Below are positions 18,686 to 25,884 of a DNA stretch of 64,000 nt, piece by piece. The position numbers and the translations under genes are program-made. Location: the NCBI RefSeq assembly GCF_002335805.1, contig NZ_NISU01000001.1, positions 3,046,079 through 3,110,078 of the forward strand, read 5' to 3'. Positions within the stretch are counted from its first letter, which is position 1, and every line of letters starts with the position of its first letter. Under the pieces are notes generated by a model. The model saw only the letters and a list, made by a program, of their open reading frames with translations. It did no database searches and was not told the DNA's origin. Source of the stretch: Bacillus sp. FJAT-45350. Lineage in GTDB: Bacteria > Bacillota > Bacilli > Bacillales > NISU01.

Positions 18686-18983
18686 TGATTTCCTCACCAA
18701 TTAGTAATGTAACAATATCACCAGCAAAGCTCATTACATCTTTACCAGATGCTTTTGCTTCGTCTGTTTTCATCGCTTCTTTAAAAGCGTCCATGTTATC
18801 GTAGTACATTTCACATTGTAGGTAGTAATCTGTTTTCCCCATTGGAGAACCAACGATTTTTGTTACTTCCATTTTTCTTAGACCAGGAATTTTTGCTGTA
18901 AGTGGAGCATGAACGTTAAAGTAATGATCATCGAACGCAGCCTTATCTGCAGGTTCTTTGTATAAAGCAATTAGTTTTAACAT
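18678..18983 (-). CDS. EthD-family small protein in the paa operon
   Basis: 101-residue ferredoxin-like (dimeric alpha-beta barrel) protein of the EthD family. It shows LIALYKEPADKAAFDDHYFNVHAPLTAKIPGLRKMEV at the N-terminus, with the conserved histidine of HAPL, and a final acidic tail. EthD proteins assist or degrade in aromatic and ether metabolism, and their exact reaction is not settled. It is cotranslated with the following hydratase (8-bp overlap) and lies in the position where paaE is found in Proteobacteria, though it is not homologous to that reductase. A GCGGAGGAATT site precedes the ATG. Confidence 0.8.
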   Translation of the reverse strand: MLKLIALYKEPADKAAFDDHYFNVHAPLTAKIPGLRKMEVTKIVGSPMGKTDYYLQCEMYYDNMDAFKEAMKTDEAKASGKDVMSFAGDIVTLLIGEEINE

Positions 18984-19030
18984 AGGAATAATTCCTCCGC
19001 TTCCATTAAGTATAGGTTATATTGATTTAA

Positions 19031-19078
19031 AAAAATCCGGGAACGAAAATTATTTCGTTCCCCTCTTTTTTTATCATA
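19031..19078. terminator. Terminator after paaD (bidirectional)
   Basis: A 10-bp perfect stem, GGGAACGAAA and TTTCGTTCCC with an ATTA loop (19039-19062), flanked by A-runs and T-runs, so it works on either strand. It should limit read-through from paaABCD into the EthD-hydratase-paaG unit. Confidence 0.88.
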
Positions 19079-19080
19079 TG

Positions 19081-19587
19081 TTATTGATGTGAAGCAACTG
19101 GTTTCATTGCCTCAAACGGATTTTTGCAAGATTTACAATACAAAATACTTCTACAGGCAGCCGGGCCAAAAATATTTTCCAATGTTGTGTAAGTTGACCC
19201 ACAGTACGGACAGTCAACCTCCCACGGATCTCCTTCTTTGTGGTTAGCTGGAGGAGGAGCAACACCGTATTCTTTCAACTTCTCTCTACCTTCTTCTGAG
19301 ATTCGGTCTGTTGACCAACTGTCATCAAAAACATACGTAACCTCTAAAGTTCCGGTAACATCAATTTGATTGTTTACAGCATTTTTTACATCACGAGAAA
19401 TGATATCTAACGCAGGACAGCCAACAAATGTAGGTATTAGCTTAATATGAATATTATTATCTCCATCTAAGATAATGTCATATATCATCCCTAACTCTCC
19501 AATACTCACTGAAGGAATCTCTGGGTCCTTTACGTCATGTAGTGCTTTCTCTATTGCTTCTACTGATACTTTCATTTTCTCAGTCAT
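19081..19587 (-). CDS. paaD: PAA oxygenase maturation protein PaaD
   Basis: 168-residue PaaD/SufT-like protein. The N-terminal MIP18/DUF59 domain has DVKDPEIPSVSIGELGMI (residues 16-33), and the C-terminal part is a zinc ribbon, DCPYCGSTYTTLENIFGPAACRSILYCKSCKNPFEA (CxxC and CxxC pairs). PaaD is thought to help assemble the metal or iron-sulfur centre of the PaaABCE oxygenase. The start follows GGGGGAAC. It lies 55 bp after paaC, in the paaABCD unit. The full two-domain form matches the usual PaaD length. Confidence 0.92.
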   Translation of the reverse strand: MTEKMKVSVEAIEKALHDVKDPEIPSVSIGELGMIYDIILDGDNNIHIKLIPTFVGCPALDIISRDVKNAVNNQIDVTGTLEVTYVFDDSWSTDRISEEGREKLKEYGVAPPPANHKEGDPWEVDCPYCGSTYTTLENIFGPAACRSILYCKSCKNPFEAMKPVASHQ

Positions 19588-19642
19588 GTTGTTCCCCCCA
19601 CTTCTAAAATCCCACTAAAGAAGTTGCTTTTTCTTTACTGGC

Positions 19643-20461
19643 TTACCATGCAGCTGCACGGTCAATATTGTAAACTTCAGATAATGTGTCAATTGCAGTT
19701 TTTAACGCTTCTGTGTGTTCCCCTGCTCTTCCATCACCTTGTACTAGCTTAGGCTTTTCAGATGGCTTCTTCAAGTTAAGCTCATTGAAAACTTGCTCCA
19801 TCTTGTCTAACCAACGTTGAGTTAGTAGCTCTTCGCCTTCGATTAATCCAAATTCAGCCATTGGAATTCCTTTAGAACCTAGAGTTAATACTCCACCAAA
19901 ATCATTCCAAACTCTCTCAACTTGTTCTACCATTCTATCACGTGCAGAACTATCAACTAATTGTTTGAACCATACATCCCAGTGCATAACATGGTAGTAT
20001 TGTTCTCCACTAATTGATCTAGCAGCTTGTGCTAATGGCTCATATGAAGAGTTTTTAAGAGAATCTAAACGGATTTTCTTAGCTACATCATAGAAGTAGT
20101 TTCTTACTACGGTGAAAGCCCAATCATATTCTGGCTCAACTAGGTAAGTCCCTGGTCCATTAACTTCTTCTAGTAAAATAGCATTCTTTCTTTCTTCAGG
20201 AGTACGTGCGTGTGCAAGAGCATTTGCATCTCCTTCACCCATTTGCTCAAGAAGCTCATAATATAGTGTAGCATGACCCATTGTATTTTGGTTAACAGAT
20301 GAGTAGGCAACATCTTCCTCGATATGAGGGCAAAGACCTAACCATTCCGTTCCTCTAAAAGAAGTAAGGAAGTCATCATCAGCTAATTGGAATAATAGTT
20401 CTTTTAATGCTTCTTTATATTCTGGTTGTTGGTTTAACTCTTCAACTGTAGTTATTTTCAT
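19643..20461 (-). CDS. paaC: PAA-CoA epoxidase structural subunit PaaC
   Basis: 272-residue ferritin-like subunit of the phenylacetyl-CoA 1,2-epoxidase. It pairs with PaaA, and in PaaC the diiron ligands are degenerate, so it is structural. Helical segments such as VRNYFYDVAKKIRLDSLKNSSYEPLAQAARSISGEQYYHVMHWDVWFKQL are recognisable. It overlaps paaB by 4 bp (ATGA), indicating translational coupling and fixed stoichiometry. Length agrees with the family. Confidence 0.93.
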   Translation of the reverse strand: MKITTVEELNQQPEYKEALKELLFQLADDDFLTSFRGTEWLGLCPHIEEDVAYSSVNQNTMGHATLYYELLEQMGEGDANALAHARTPEERKNAILLEEVNGPGTYLVEPEYDWAFTVVRNYFYDVAKKIRLDSLKNSSYEPLAQAARSISGEQYYHVMHWDVWFKQLVDSSARDRMVEQVERVWNDFGGVLTLGSKGIPMAEFGLIEGEELLTQRWLDKMEQVFNELNLKKPSEKPKLVQGDGRAGEHTEALKTAIDTLSEVYNIDRAAAW

Positions 20462-20814
20462 TTTTTATGACCTCCAGCCCATGAAAGGATTTCTTCCTCA
20501 TCTAACATTCCTTGTTCTTTTTCACGCCATTTTTTTCTTAAATAACCATAACCTTTAGTCTCACGGAAATCTTTGTTATCAAGACGAGTAACGCTATTTC
20601 TTTCGTCCGAGCTTAATGTACGGATATCTGAACATTTCACTACCCATACATCATATACAGGTTCACGTCTCATGAAGTTCTCCTGCGCCATAACTAGTGC
20701 TACTTCTTGGTTTGGTGCTAACAGAGTGAATTGCTCTTGCATTGGTGCTGTTGCTGTTCTACGACTAAACACTTGATACTCATCATAAAATTTATCGATA
20801 TTTTCTCTTGTCAT
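20458..20814 (-). CDS. paaB: PAA-CoA epoxidase subunit PaaB
   Basis: 118-residue PaaB with the family features YDEYQVFSRRTATAPMQEQFTLLAPNQEVALVMAQENFMRREPVYDVWVV and a C-terminal K/R-rich tail. PaaB bridges PaaAC heterodimers and forms the larger PaaABC(E) complex. It is 31 bp after paaA and overlaps paaC by 4 bp. No oddities. Confidence 0.93.
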   Translation of the reverse strand: MTRENIDKFYDEYQVFSRRTATAPMQEQFTLLAPNQEVALVMAQENFMRREPVYDVWVVKCSDIRTLSSDERNSVTRLDNKDFRETKGYGYLRKKWREKEQGMLDEEEILSWAGGHKK

Positions 20815-20845
20815 TCCGATATACCCCCTGACTATTTTCTTTAAA

Positions 20846-21823
20846 TTATACTGCTGAACCTTCAGTTGCTTTTTGTCCTAATGCTTCACGAACCCATGCG
20901 TTCTTATCATAAGAAATTTTTCTTAGTCGAATACGCTCTTGTGACATTGGTCCATTATTAGAAATGATTTTCTTGAACTCATTCCAATCTGGTTGTTGAT
21001 AAGTCCAATCTTTTGTTTCTTCATCGAATTTAAGTGTTTCATCAGGAATTGTGATTCCTAGTGATAAGATTCTTGGAATATATTTAGTAAAGAAATACTG
21101 ACGTAATTCTTCGTTTGTATTTTTACGGATAACATACTTAATCATTGTATCCTGCTTTGATGCACCAGTTGTAGCCGGGCTTGGTGGTCCAAAGAACATT
21201 AATAATGATGGCCACCAGCGATCGAACGCATCCTGTACCATTGCTTTTTGCTCTTCAGTTCCTTCAGCTAATTGCATGATAATAGCTTCACCATGTTGTG
21301 CATGGAATACTTCTTCAGCTGCGATACGCTTTAATGCACGTGCATATGGTGCGTATGAAGCATCTAACATGTTTGTTTGTGTAATAATAGCTGCTCCATC
21401 AACTAACCAACCAATTAGACCAGCATCTCCCCAAGTTTCCGTTTTCATGTGGAATACATTGTGGAATTTTAAATCTCCAGTAAATAAATCTTGCATTAAG
21501 TCTTCACGGTTTCTTCCAAGAGGTTTGATTAAGTCTTCAGCAACACGTAATAAAAGTTGTCCGTGACCCATCTCATCTTGTACTTTCGCCATAATCCCTA
21601 ACTTACGACGTAATGTTGGTGCTTTAGGAGTCCACTCTTTCTCTGGAAGCGCTCCCATAATTTCACTCATGCCGTGCATTGAGATTAGTTTAATTAGTGC
21701 CATACGGTAATCTTCTGGCATCCAATCATCAGCCTCAACTTTTCCACCTGCTTGTATATGTGCCATAAAATCTTCGTATCTTTTTTGTTCAGTAGGATCA
21801 TTATATTTAACTTCTACACTCAT
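20846..21823 (-). CDS. paaA: PAA-CoA epoxidase catalytic subunit PaaA
   Basis: 325-residue catalytic diiron subunit of phenylacetyl-CoA 1,2-epoxidase. Ligand motifs are seen at AKVQDEMGHGQLLLRVAEDL (ExxH type) and AAEEVFHAQHGEAIIMQLAEG (second ExxH, near residue 180). It introduces molecular oxygen at C1-C2 of the CoA-activated ring. It is the first gene of paaABCD, with a strong TTGACA-17-TATAGT promoter and a dyad downstream of it. No PaaE-type ferredoxin-NADPH reductase follows, so the electron donor is not in this window. Confidence 0.95.
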   Translation of the reverse strand: MSVEVKYNDPTEQKRYEDFMAHIQAGGKVEADDWMPEDYRMALIKLISMHGMSEIMGALPEKEWTPKAPTLRRKLGIMAKVQDEMGHGQLLLRVAEDLIKPLGRNREDLMQDLFTGDLKFHNVFHMKTETWGDAGLIGWLVDGAAIITQTNMLDASYAPYARALKRIAAEEVFHAQHGEAIIMQLAEGTEEQKAMVQDAFDRWWPSLLMFFGPPSPATTGASKQDTMIKYVIRKNTNEELRQYFFTKYIPRILSLGITIPDETLKFDEETKDWTYQQPDWNEFKKIISNNGPMSQERIRLRKISYDKNAWVREALGQKATEGSAV

Positions 21824-21853
21824 TATTTAAACTCTCCCTTCGTCTTTTGTATG

Positions 21854-21898
21854 ACGTTGTTATAACGTAACTATAAATTATTGTCATACTAATGTCAA
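21854..21898 (-). promoter_or_regulatory. paaA promoter and ACGT dyad (candidate PaaX operator)
   Basis: Minus-strand -35 TTGACA (21893-21898), 17-nt spacer, -10 TATAGT (21870-21875). Immediately downstream, ACGTT (21854-21858) and AACGT (21864-21868) form an inverted repeat centred on the expected start of transcription. Confidence 0.7.
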
Positions 21899-22258
21899 CT
21901 TATTTCTAAAAATAAAAGTAATTTTCTAAAAATTTCTTTTTATAGCAGCTACCTTCTATTATATGAAAGAAATAGTCTCTATGGTGATTATTCTTGTATA
22001 AACGAATAAATCGATTATTAAACGGAACAGCTATTTTTCGTAATGAAAGCAGCAAATAAAATAATTCTTTTCCTATTATACATACACCTATAATTCTTAT
22101 TGAAATACTAAATGATACTGTCCACTGCCTGTCCAATTTTCTATTATTCATTTTATGGTAAAAATGATTTAAATTACTATTATTGAGCGTATTTATAGCA
22201 AATTCAGCTCATTATATATTATATTATTAAAAAGAAGTACAATTTTCTGAATTTTGTA

Positions 22259-22317
22259 TTGACTTTTTCATGGCACCGTTTTACCCTTGTCTATGTAACG
22301 TATTAAAATTCATACGT
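22259..22317 (+). promoter_or_regulatory. paaK promoter and ACGTAT dyad (candidate PaaX operator)
   Basis: -35 TTGACT (22259-22264), 17-nt spacer, a weak -10 TACCCT (22282-22287). ACGTAT (22298-22303) and ATACGT (22312-22317) form an inverted repeat with an 8-nt spacer, close to the transcript start. Confidence 0.55.
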
Positions 22318-22396
22318 AAATAATTCGTCAGTTTATTAGAACATCTAACAATATAGTCAACTTTTACTATATTAAAATTAAATAGGGGGAATAAAC

Positions 22397-23731
22397 ATGA
22401 GTTTTTACAGCGAGATTGAATCTGCACCTCAGTCAGAAATACAGGAGGTACAAATAAAGCGTTTACAAGAAACAACACAACGCGTTTTTGATAATGTGCC
22501 TTTCTATCAACAGAAATTTGCAGAGCTAAACATAACTCCAGATGATATTAAAACTCTTGAAGACGTTCAAAAGTTACCATTTACTCAAAAACATCATTTA
22601 CGTGAAAGCTATCCTTTCAAACTATTTGCAGTACCTACTACAGAATTAGTTAGAATTCACGGTTCATCTGGTACAAGTGGTAAACCAACAATTGTTGGAT
22701 ACACTCAAAACGATATTGACATGTGGGCTGAATGTGTAGCACGTGCAATCGTAGCTGCCGGTGGTAAGAAAGGTGATATTCTTCATAATGCATATGGTTA
22801 CGGTTTATTTACAGGTGGTCTTGGAGTACATTACGGGTCTGAAAAACTAGGCTGTGCTACTGTTCCAATCTCAGGCGGAAACACAGATCGTCAAATTACG
22901 TTAATTCAAGATTTTGAACCAACTGTGATTACTGGTACACCTTCTTATGTACTTAATATTGCTGAAAAAATGGAAAGAATGGGTATTAACCCAGCTGAAA
23001 CCAGCTTAAAATATGGTATCTTCGGAGCTGAACCTTGGTCAGAAGAAATGCGTGCAACTCTTGAAGAGAAACTTGGCATTAAAGCCGTTGATATTTACGG
23101 TTTAAGTGAAGTAATGGGACCTGGTGTTTCTATCGAGTGCCACGAAGCACAAGACGGACTTCACATTGCTGATGACCACTTCTTAGTTGAAGTTATCGAC
23201 CCTGAAACTCTACAACCGGTACCTGAAGGTGAAGACGGAGAATTAGTATTCACTAGCTTAAGTAAAGAAGCACTACCAATTATCCGTTACCGTACTGGTG
23301 ACATCGCTTCAATTACTAGAGAAAAATGTAAGTGCGGACGTACAACTACAAGAATGTCTCGCGTTAAGGGTCGTATTGACGACATGATTATTATCCGTGG
23401 CGTTAACGTATTCCCTTCTGAAATCGAGCGTTATTTATTACAAATTGATGAGCTAGTACCTCATTATCAAATTCACCTAGTGAAGTCTGGTACAATGGAC
23501 GCTGTTCAACTTCACGCAGAAATGAAGGAAGAATTCTTTAACAATATCCCAGGTCAAGACATGGAGCACGAACTTGTCCTTAACCTAAAACGCAAAATCC
23601 AAAACTCTATGAAAAACAACTGCCTAGTTACTATGGACATCCATGTTGGTGCTCCTAACTCAATTCCTCGTTCAGAAGGAAAAGCAGTTCGTCTAGTAGA
23701 TAAGAGAAAAGAAACAGCACCAGCTAAATAA
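22397..23731 (+). CDS. paaK: Phenylacetate-CoA ligase PaaK
   Basis: 444-residue AMP-forming ligase that activates phenylacetate to phenylacetyl-CoA, the entry step of the pathway. The ATP-binding loop SSGTSGKPTIVGY starts at residue 90. DIYGLSEVMGPG is the A5 motif, and YRTGDIASI and KGRIDDMIIIRGVNVFPSEIE are the A7-A8 region. ATG follows AGGGGGAATAAAC. It is divergent from paaA and ends in a terminator. Identification is firm. Confidence 0.96.
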   Translation: MSFYSEIESAPQSEIQEVQIKRLQETTQRVFDNVPFYQQKFAELNITPDDIKTLEDVQKLPFTQKHHLRESYPFKLFAVPTTELVRIHGSSGTSGKPTIVGYTQNDIDMWAECVARAIVAAGGKKGDILHNAYGYGLFTGGLGVHYGSEKLGCATVPISGGNTDRQITLIQDFEPTVITGTPSYVLNIAEKMERMGINPAETSLKYGIFGAEPWSEEMRATLEEKLGIKAVDIYGLSEVMGPGVSIECHEAQDGLHIADDHFLVEVIDPETLQPVPEGEDGELVFTSLSKEALPIIRYRTGDIASITREKCKCGRTTTRMSRVKGRIDDMIIIRGVNVFPSEIERYLLQIDELVPHYQIHLVKSGTMDAVQLHAEMKEEFFNNIPGQDMEHELVLNLKRKIQNSMKNNCLVTMDIHVGAPNSIPRSEGKAVRLVDKRKETAPAK

Positions 23732-23738
23732 TAACGAT

Positions 23739-23805
23739 GAAAAGCAATGTGTGGATCCACTTGAACTACTAGTTCAGTGTGTGAAGCCATTGCTTTTCTT
23801 TTTCT
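23739..23805 (+). terminator. Terminator after paaK
   Basis: Outer arms GAAAAGCAATG (23739-23749) and CATTGCTTTTC (23788-23798), an inner stem around ACTACT, then TTTTTC. Confidence 0.8.
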
Positions 23806-23865
23806 ACTAGAAGCTATTTCTCTTCTACACTATATAACAAAACCACTGGTCGGTTATATGAAAAA

Positions 23866-23901
23866 AATCACAGTATCGGAATTATTCCAACACTGTGATT
23901 A
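23866..23901 (-). terminator. Terminator after tatC
   Basis: Arms AATCACAGT and ACTGTGATT; on the minus strand the stem is followed by a run of eight T. Confidence 0.85.
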
Positions 23902-23913
23902 CTATGAATACTT

Positions 23914-24711
23914 CTATTTACTATCTGCATTATTTTGCTGCTCTCGTTCAATACGCTCTTGCTCTTCTAAATCCTTTTGTCGCTGCGCTTCCGCCTTCAA
24001 CACTTTGTGATAGGTTATTTTCGATACCCATATACTTACCTCATATAATAGTAACAAAGGCACCGTTACCATTAAATGCGAGACTATCTCTGGAGGAGTA
24101 ATAAAGCCAGCTATCACTAACAAAATAAAATAAGCAAATTTTCTAATTCTTGATAATAATTCTGGAGTAACAATCCCAAGCCGCGTTAAAAACATGATAA
24201 TAACAGGAAGTTGAAATAGAAATCCAAATGGAATTGTTAATTGAAACAAGAATGAAAAGTACTCATTAATACCGTATTGCTCAGTGATATTTAACTGTTC
24301 AGCCAGTGTTCCCATAAACTGTATCAAAAAAGGGAAAATAATAAAATACGAAAAAGAAATCCCTAATAGAAACAATCCAAATGCTAATGGAATATAAGAT
24401 AACGTTACCCTTCTCTCTGTATGGTGAAGTCCTGGACTAATAAAAGCCCAAAACTGATACAAAATAACAGGAGAAACAAGTAATATTGCACTAAAAAATG
24501 CAAAAGTCATATAGACCTTTAAAGGGTCTGTCAATTTAAAAGCATTCATCGGCAGATTCTGAGCTTCTGGTGCGCTCTGTAAATACGTAATCATTGGTCC
24601 TGCCAGAAAGAAACCACCTATCATCGCAAATACAAAAAAGACAAGCACGATGATTATTCTCTTTCTTAATTCACCAATATGATCATAAAGGGACATATCA
24701 TTTTGCTTCAT
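23914..24711 (-). CDS. tatC: Twin-arginine translocase subunit TatC
   Basis: 265-residue, six-helix TatC that recognises twin-arginine signal peptides and forms the receptor part of the export channel. The N-terminal DHIGELRKRIIIVL motif and the FGLFLLGISFSYFIIFPFLIQF region are typical, and the charged tail (about 25 residues rich in Glu, Gln, Arg) is longer than in many TatC. It is 17 bp after tatA in the B. subtilis tatAy-tatCy arrangement. A terminator follows. Confidence 0.96.
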   Translation of the reverse strand: MKQNDMSLYDHIGELRKRIIIVLVFFVFAMIGGFFLAGPMITYLQSAPEAQNLPMNAFKLTDPLKVYMTFAFFSAILLVSPVILYQFWAFISPGLHHTERRVTLSYIPLAFGLFLLGISFSYFIIFPFLIQFMGTLAEQLNITEQYGINEYFSFLFQLTIPFGFLFQLPVIIMFLTRLGIVTPELLSRIRKFAYFILLVIAGFITPPEIVSHLMVTVPLLLLYEVSIWVSKITYHKVLKAEAQRQKDLEEQERIEREQQNNADSK

Positions 24712-24728
24712 TTGACTACCCTTCCTAA

Positions 24729-24908
24729 CTAATTCTTATCTTCATTATTTTTCTTTTTATCATCGTCGTCCATCATACCTTTAGTTGCCTTTTTAAATTC
24801 TCTTAAAGTATTCCCTGCTGCTCTTCCTAGCTCAGGTAACTTTTTTGGTCCAAATATAATTAGCGCTACAATTGCTATTAACAATAGGCTCCCAGGTCCT
24901 ATGTTCAT
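24729..24908 (-). CDS. tatA: Twin-arginine translocase subunit TatA
   Basis: 59-residue TatA. It has an N-terminal membrane helix ([20 protein letters not shown]), the [14 protein letters not shown] hinge and amphipathic helix, and an acidic/lysine-rich tail. The ATG at 24908 follows AGGAGGTGAGCTAT; a GTG three codons upstream is inside the ribosome site and is rejected. It forms the pore with TatC, with tatC 17 bp downstream. Confidence 0.95.
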   Translation of the reverse strand: MNIGPGSLLLIAIVALIIFGPKKLPELGRAAGNTLREFKKATKGMMDDDDKKKNNEDKN

Positions 24909-24977
24909 ATAGCTCACCTCCTACTTTCTCTTTAGTAACATCTATTAAATACATACAGAACTTTTCCACGTTAGACT

Positions 24978-25613
24978 TTAGAGAGGGTAATGTTTCAAGA
25001 AATAACTCAATGCCTGTAATTCAACTGATAAATCAATATGATGAACTCTAACATTTGAAGGTACTGTTAATCGAGCTGGTGTAAAGTTAAGAATTCCTTT
25101 AATCCCTGCCTTCACTAGTCGGTCCGCAATTTTTTGTGCTGCAGCTACTGGCACAGTAAGAATTGCCACCGTTACCTCTTCATCTAAGCATTCTTCTAGA
25201 TTATCGAGATTATATATTTTAACTCCGCCTATATCCTCACCGATTTTATCCTCAGACACATCAAAAGCCATCACAATTTGTGTGTTGTTATTTTTTGCAA
25301 AGTTATAATTTAAAAACGCCGTTCCTAAATTCCCTACACCAATGAGGGCTACTTTTGTAATTTCATCTTGATCAAGTGTCTTTCTAAAAAAAGATAGGAG
25401 ATAATTAACATTATAGCCATACCCCTTCTTCCCTAGCGCTCCGAAATAAGAAAAGTCTCTTCGAATTGTAGCGGAATCTACTTTAACAGCTTCACTTAAT
25501 TCTGATGACGATACACGTTGTTTCCCTGAGGCGTGCAGGTTTTCTAAAAAGCGATAATACAAGGGCAATCGTTTTGCCGTTGCTTGTGGTATCTTATTTT
25601 GCTCGATATTCAT
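24978..25613 (-). CDS. rex: Redox-sensing transcriptional repressor Rex
   Basis: 211-residue NADH-sensing repressor. The N-terminal winged helix ([37 protein letters not shown], residues 34-70) is followed by the Rossmann fold, where [14 protein letters not shown] binds NAD(H). It represses respiration and fermentation genes when NADH is low. It is a single gene, upstream of tatA in the same direction. A Rex-like operator is seen in this window upstream of doxX (5903-5920). Confidence 0.95.
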   Translation of the reverse strand: MNIEQNKIPQATAKRLPLYYRFLENLHASGKQRVSSSELSEAVKVDSATIRRDFSYFGALGKKGYGYNVNYLLSFFRKTLDQDEITKVALIGVGNLGTAFLNYNFAKNNNTQIVMAFDVSEDKIGEDIGGVKIYNLDNLEECLDEEVTVAILTVPVAAAQKIADRLVKAGIKGILNFTPARLTVPSNVRVHHIDLSVELQALSYFLKHYPL

Positions 25614-25809
25614 AAATCGCCTCCGCTATTAGCCATGTCCATTACCACCAATAAGTAGTGATAGGACAAACTCTATACCTATATTGTACAACATTTTATC
25701 ATGTATGTAATCGTATTAACCTATTATTCATCAAGTTGTTGATTGTATGGGAATCGGTTACACTTAAGGTAGTAAAATATCATAATATTAGAGCATATTC
25801 AAAAATAAT

Positions 25810-25855
25810 AGCAATGAGTTTGCTCATTGCTTAACGTTTGTTCAATTGAACAAAC
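25810..25855 (+). promoter_or_regulatory. Tandem hairpins in the ABC-F leader
   Basis: Stem-loop 1: AGCAATGAG (25810-25818), TTTG loop, CTCATTGCT (25823-25831). Then a 20-bp perfect palindrome (25836-25855) with half-site GTTTGTTCAA, ending 29 bp before the start codon. This arrangement suggests attenuation. Confidence 0.6.
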
Positions 25856-25884
25856 TCTATTCTTACATAAGAAAGGGTTATTAT

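Larger units (their letters stand above)
21824..22396. other. Divergent paaA/paaK intergenic region
   Basis: 573 bp of AT-rich DNA with the two divergent promoters at its ends. The middle (about 21905-22250) shows no supported gene. A reading frame on the minus strand (21906-22151) lacks a ribosome site and looks random. Confidence 0.6.

Noticed and set aside
21906-22151. 81-codon minus-strand frame between paaA and paaK
   Set aside because: No ribosome site, biased composition, no recognisable family, in a promoter-rich gap.
22270-22285. Possible cre site in the paaK promoter (TGGCACCGTTTTAC)
   Set aside because: Three or more mismatches from the CcpA consensus; too weak.
22281-22478. Minus-strand frame over the paaK start
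   Set aside because: Overlaps paaK and its promoter; no ribosome site or family.
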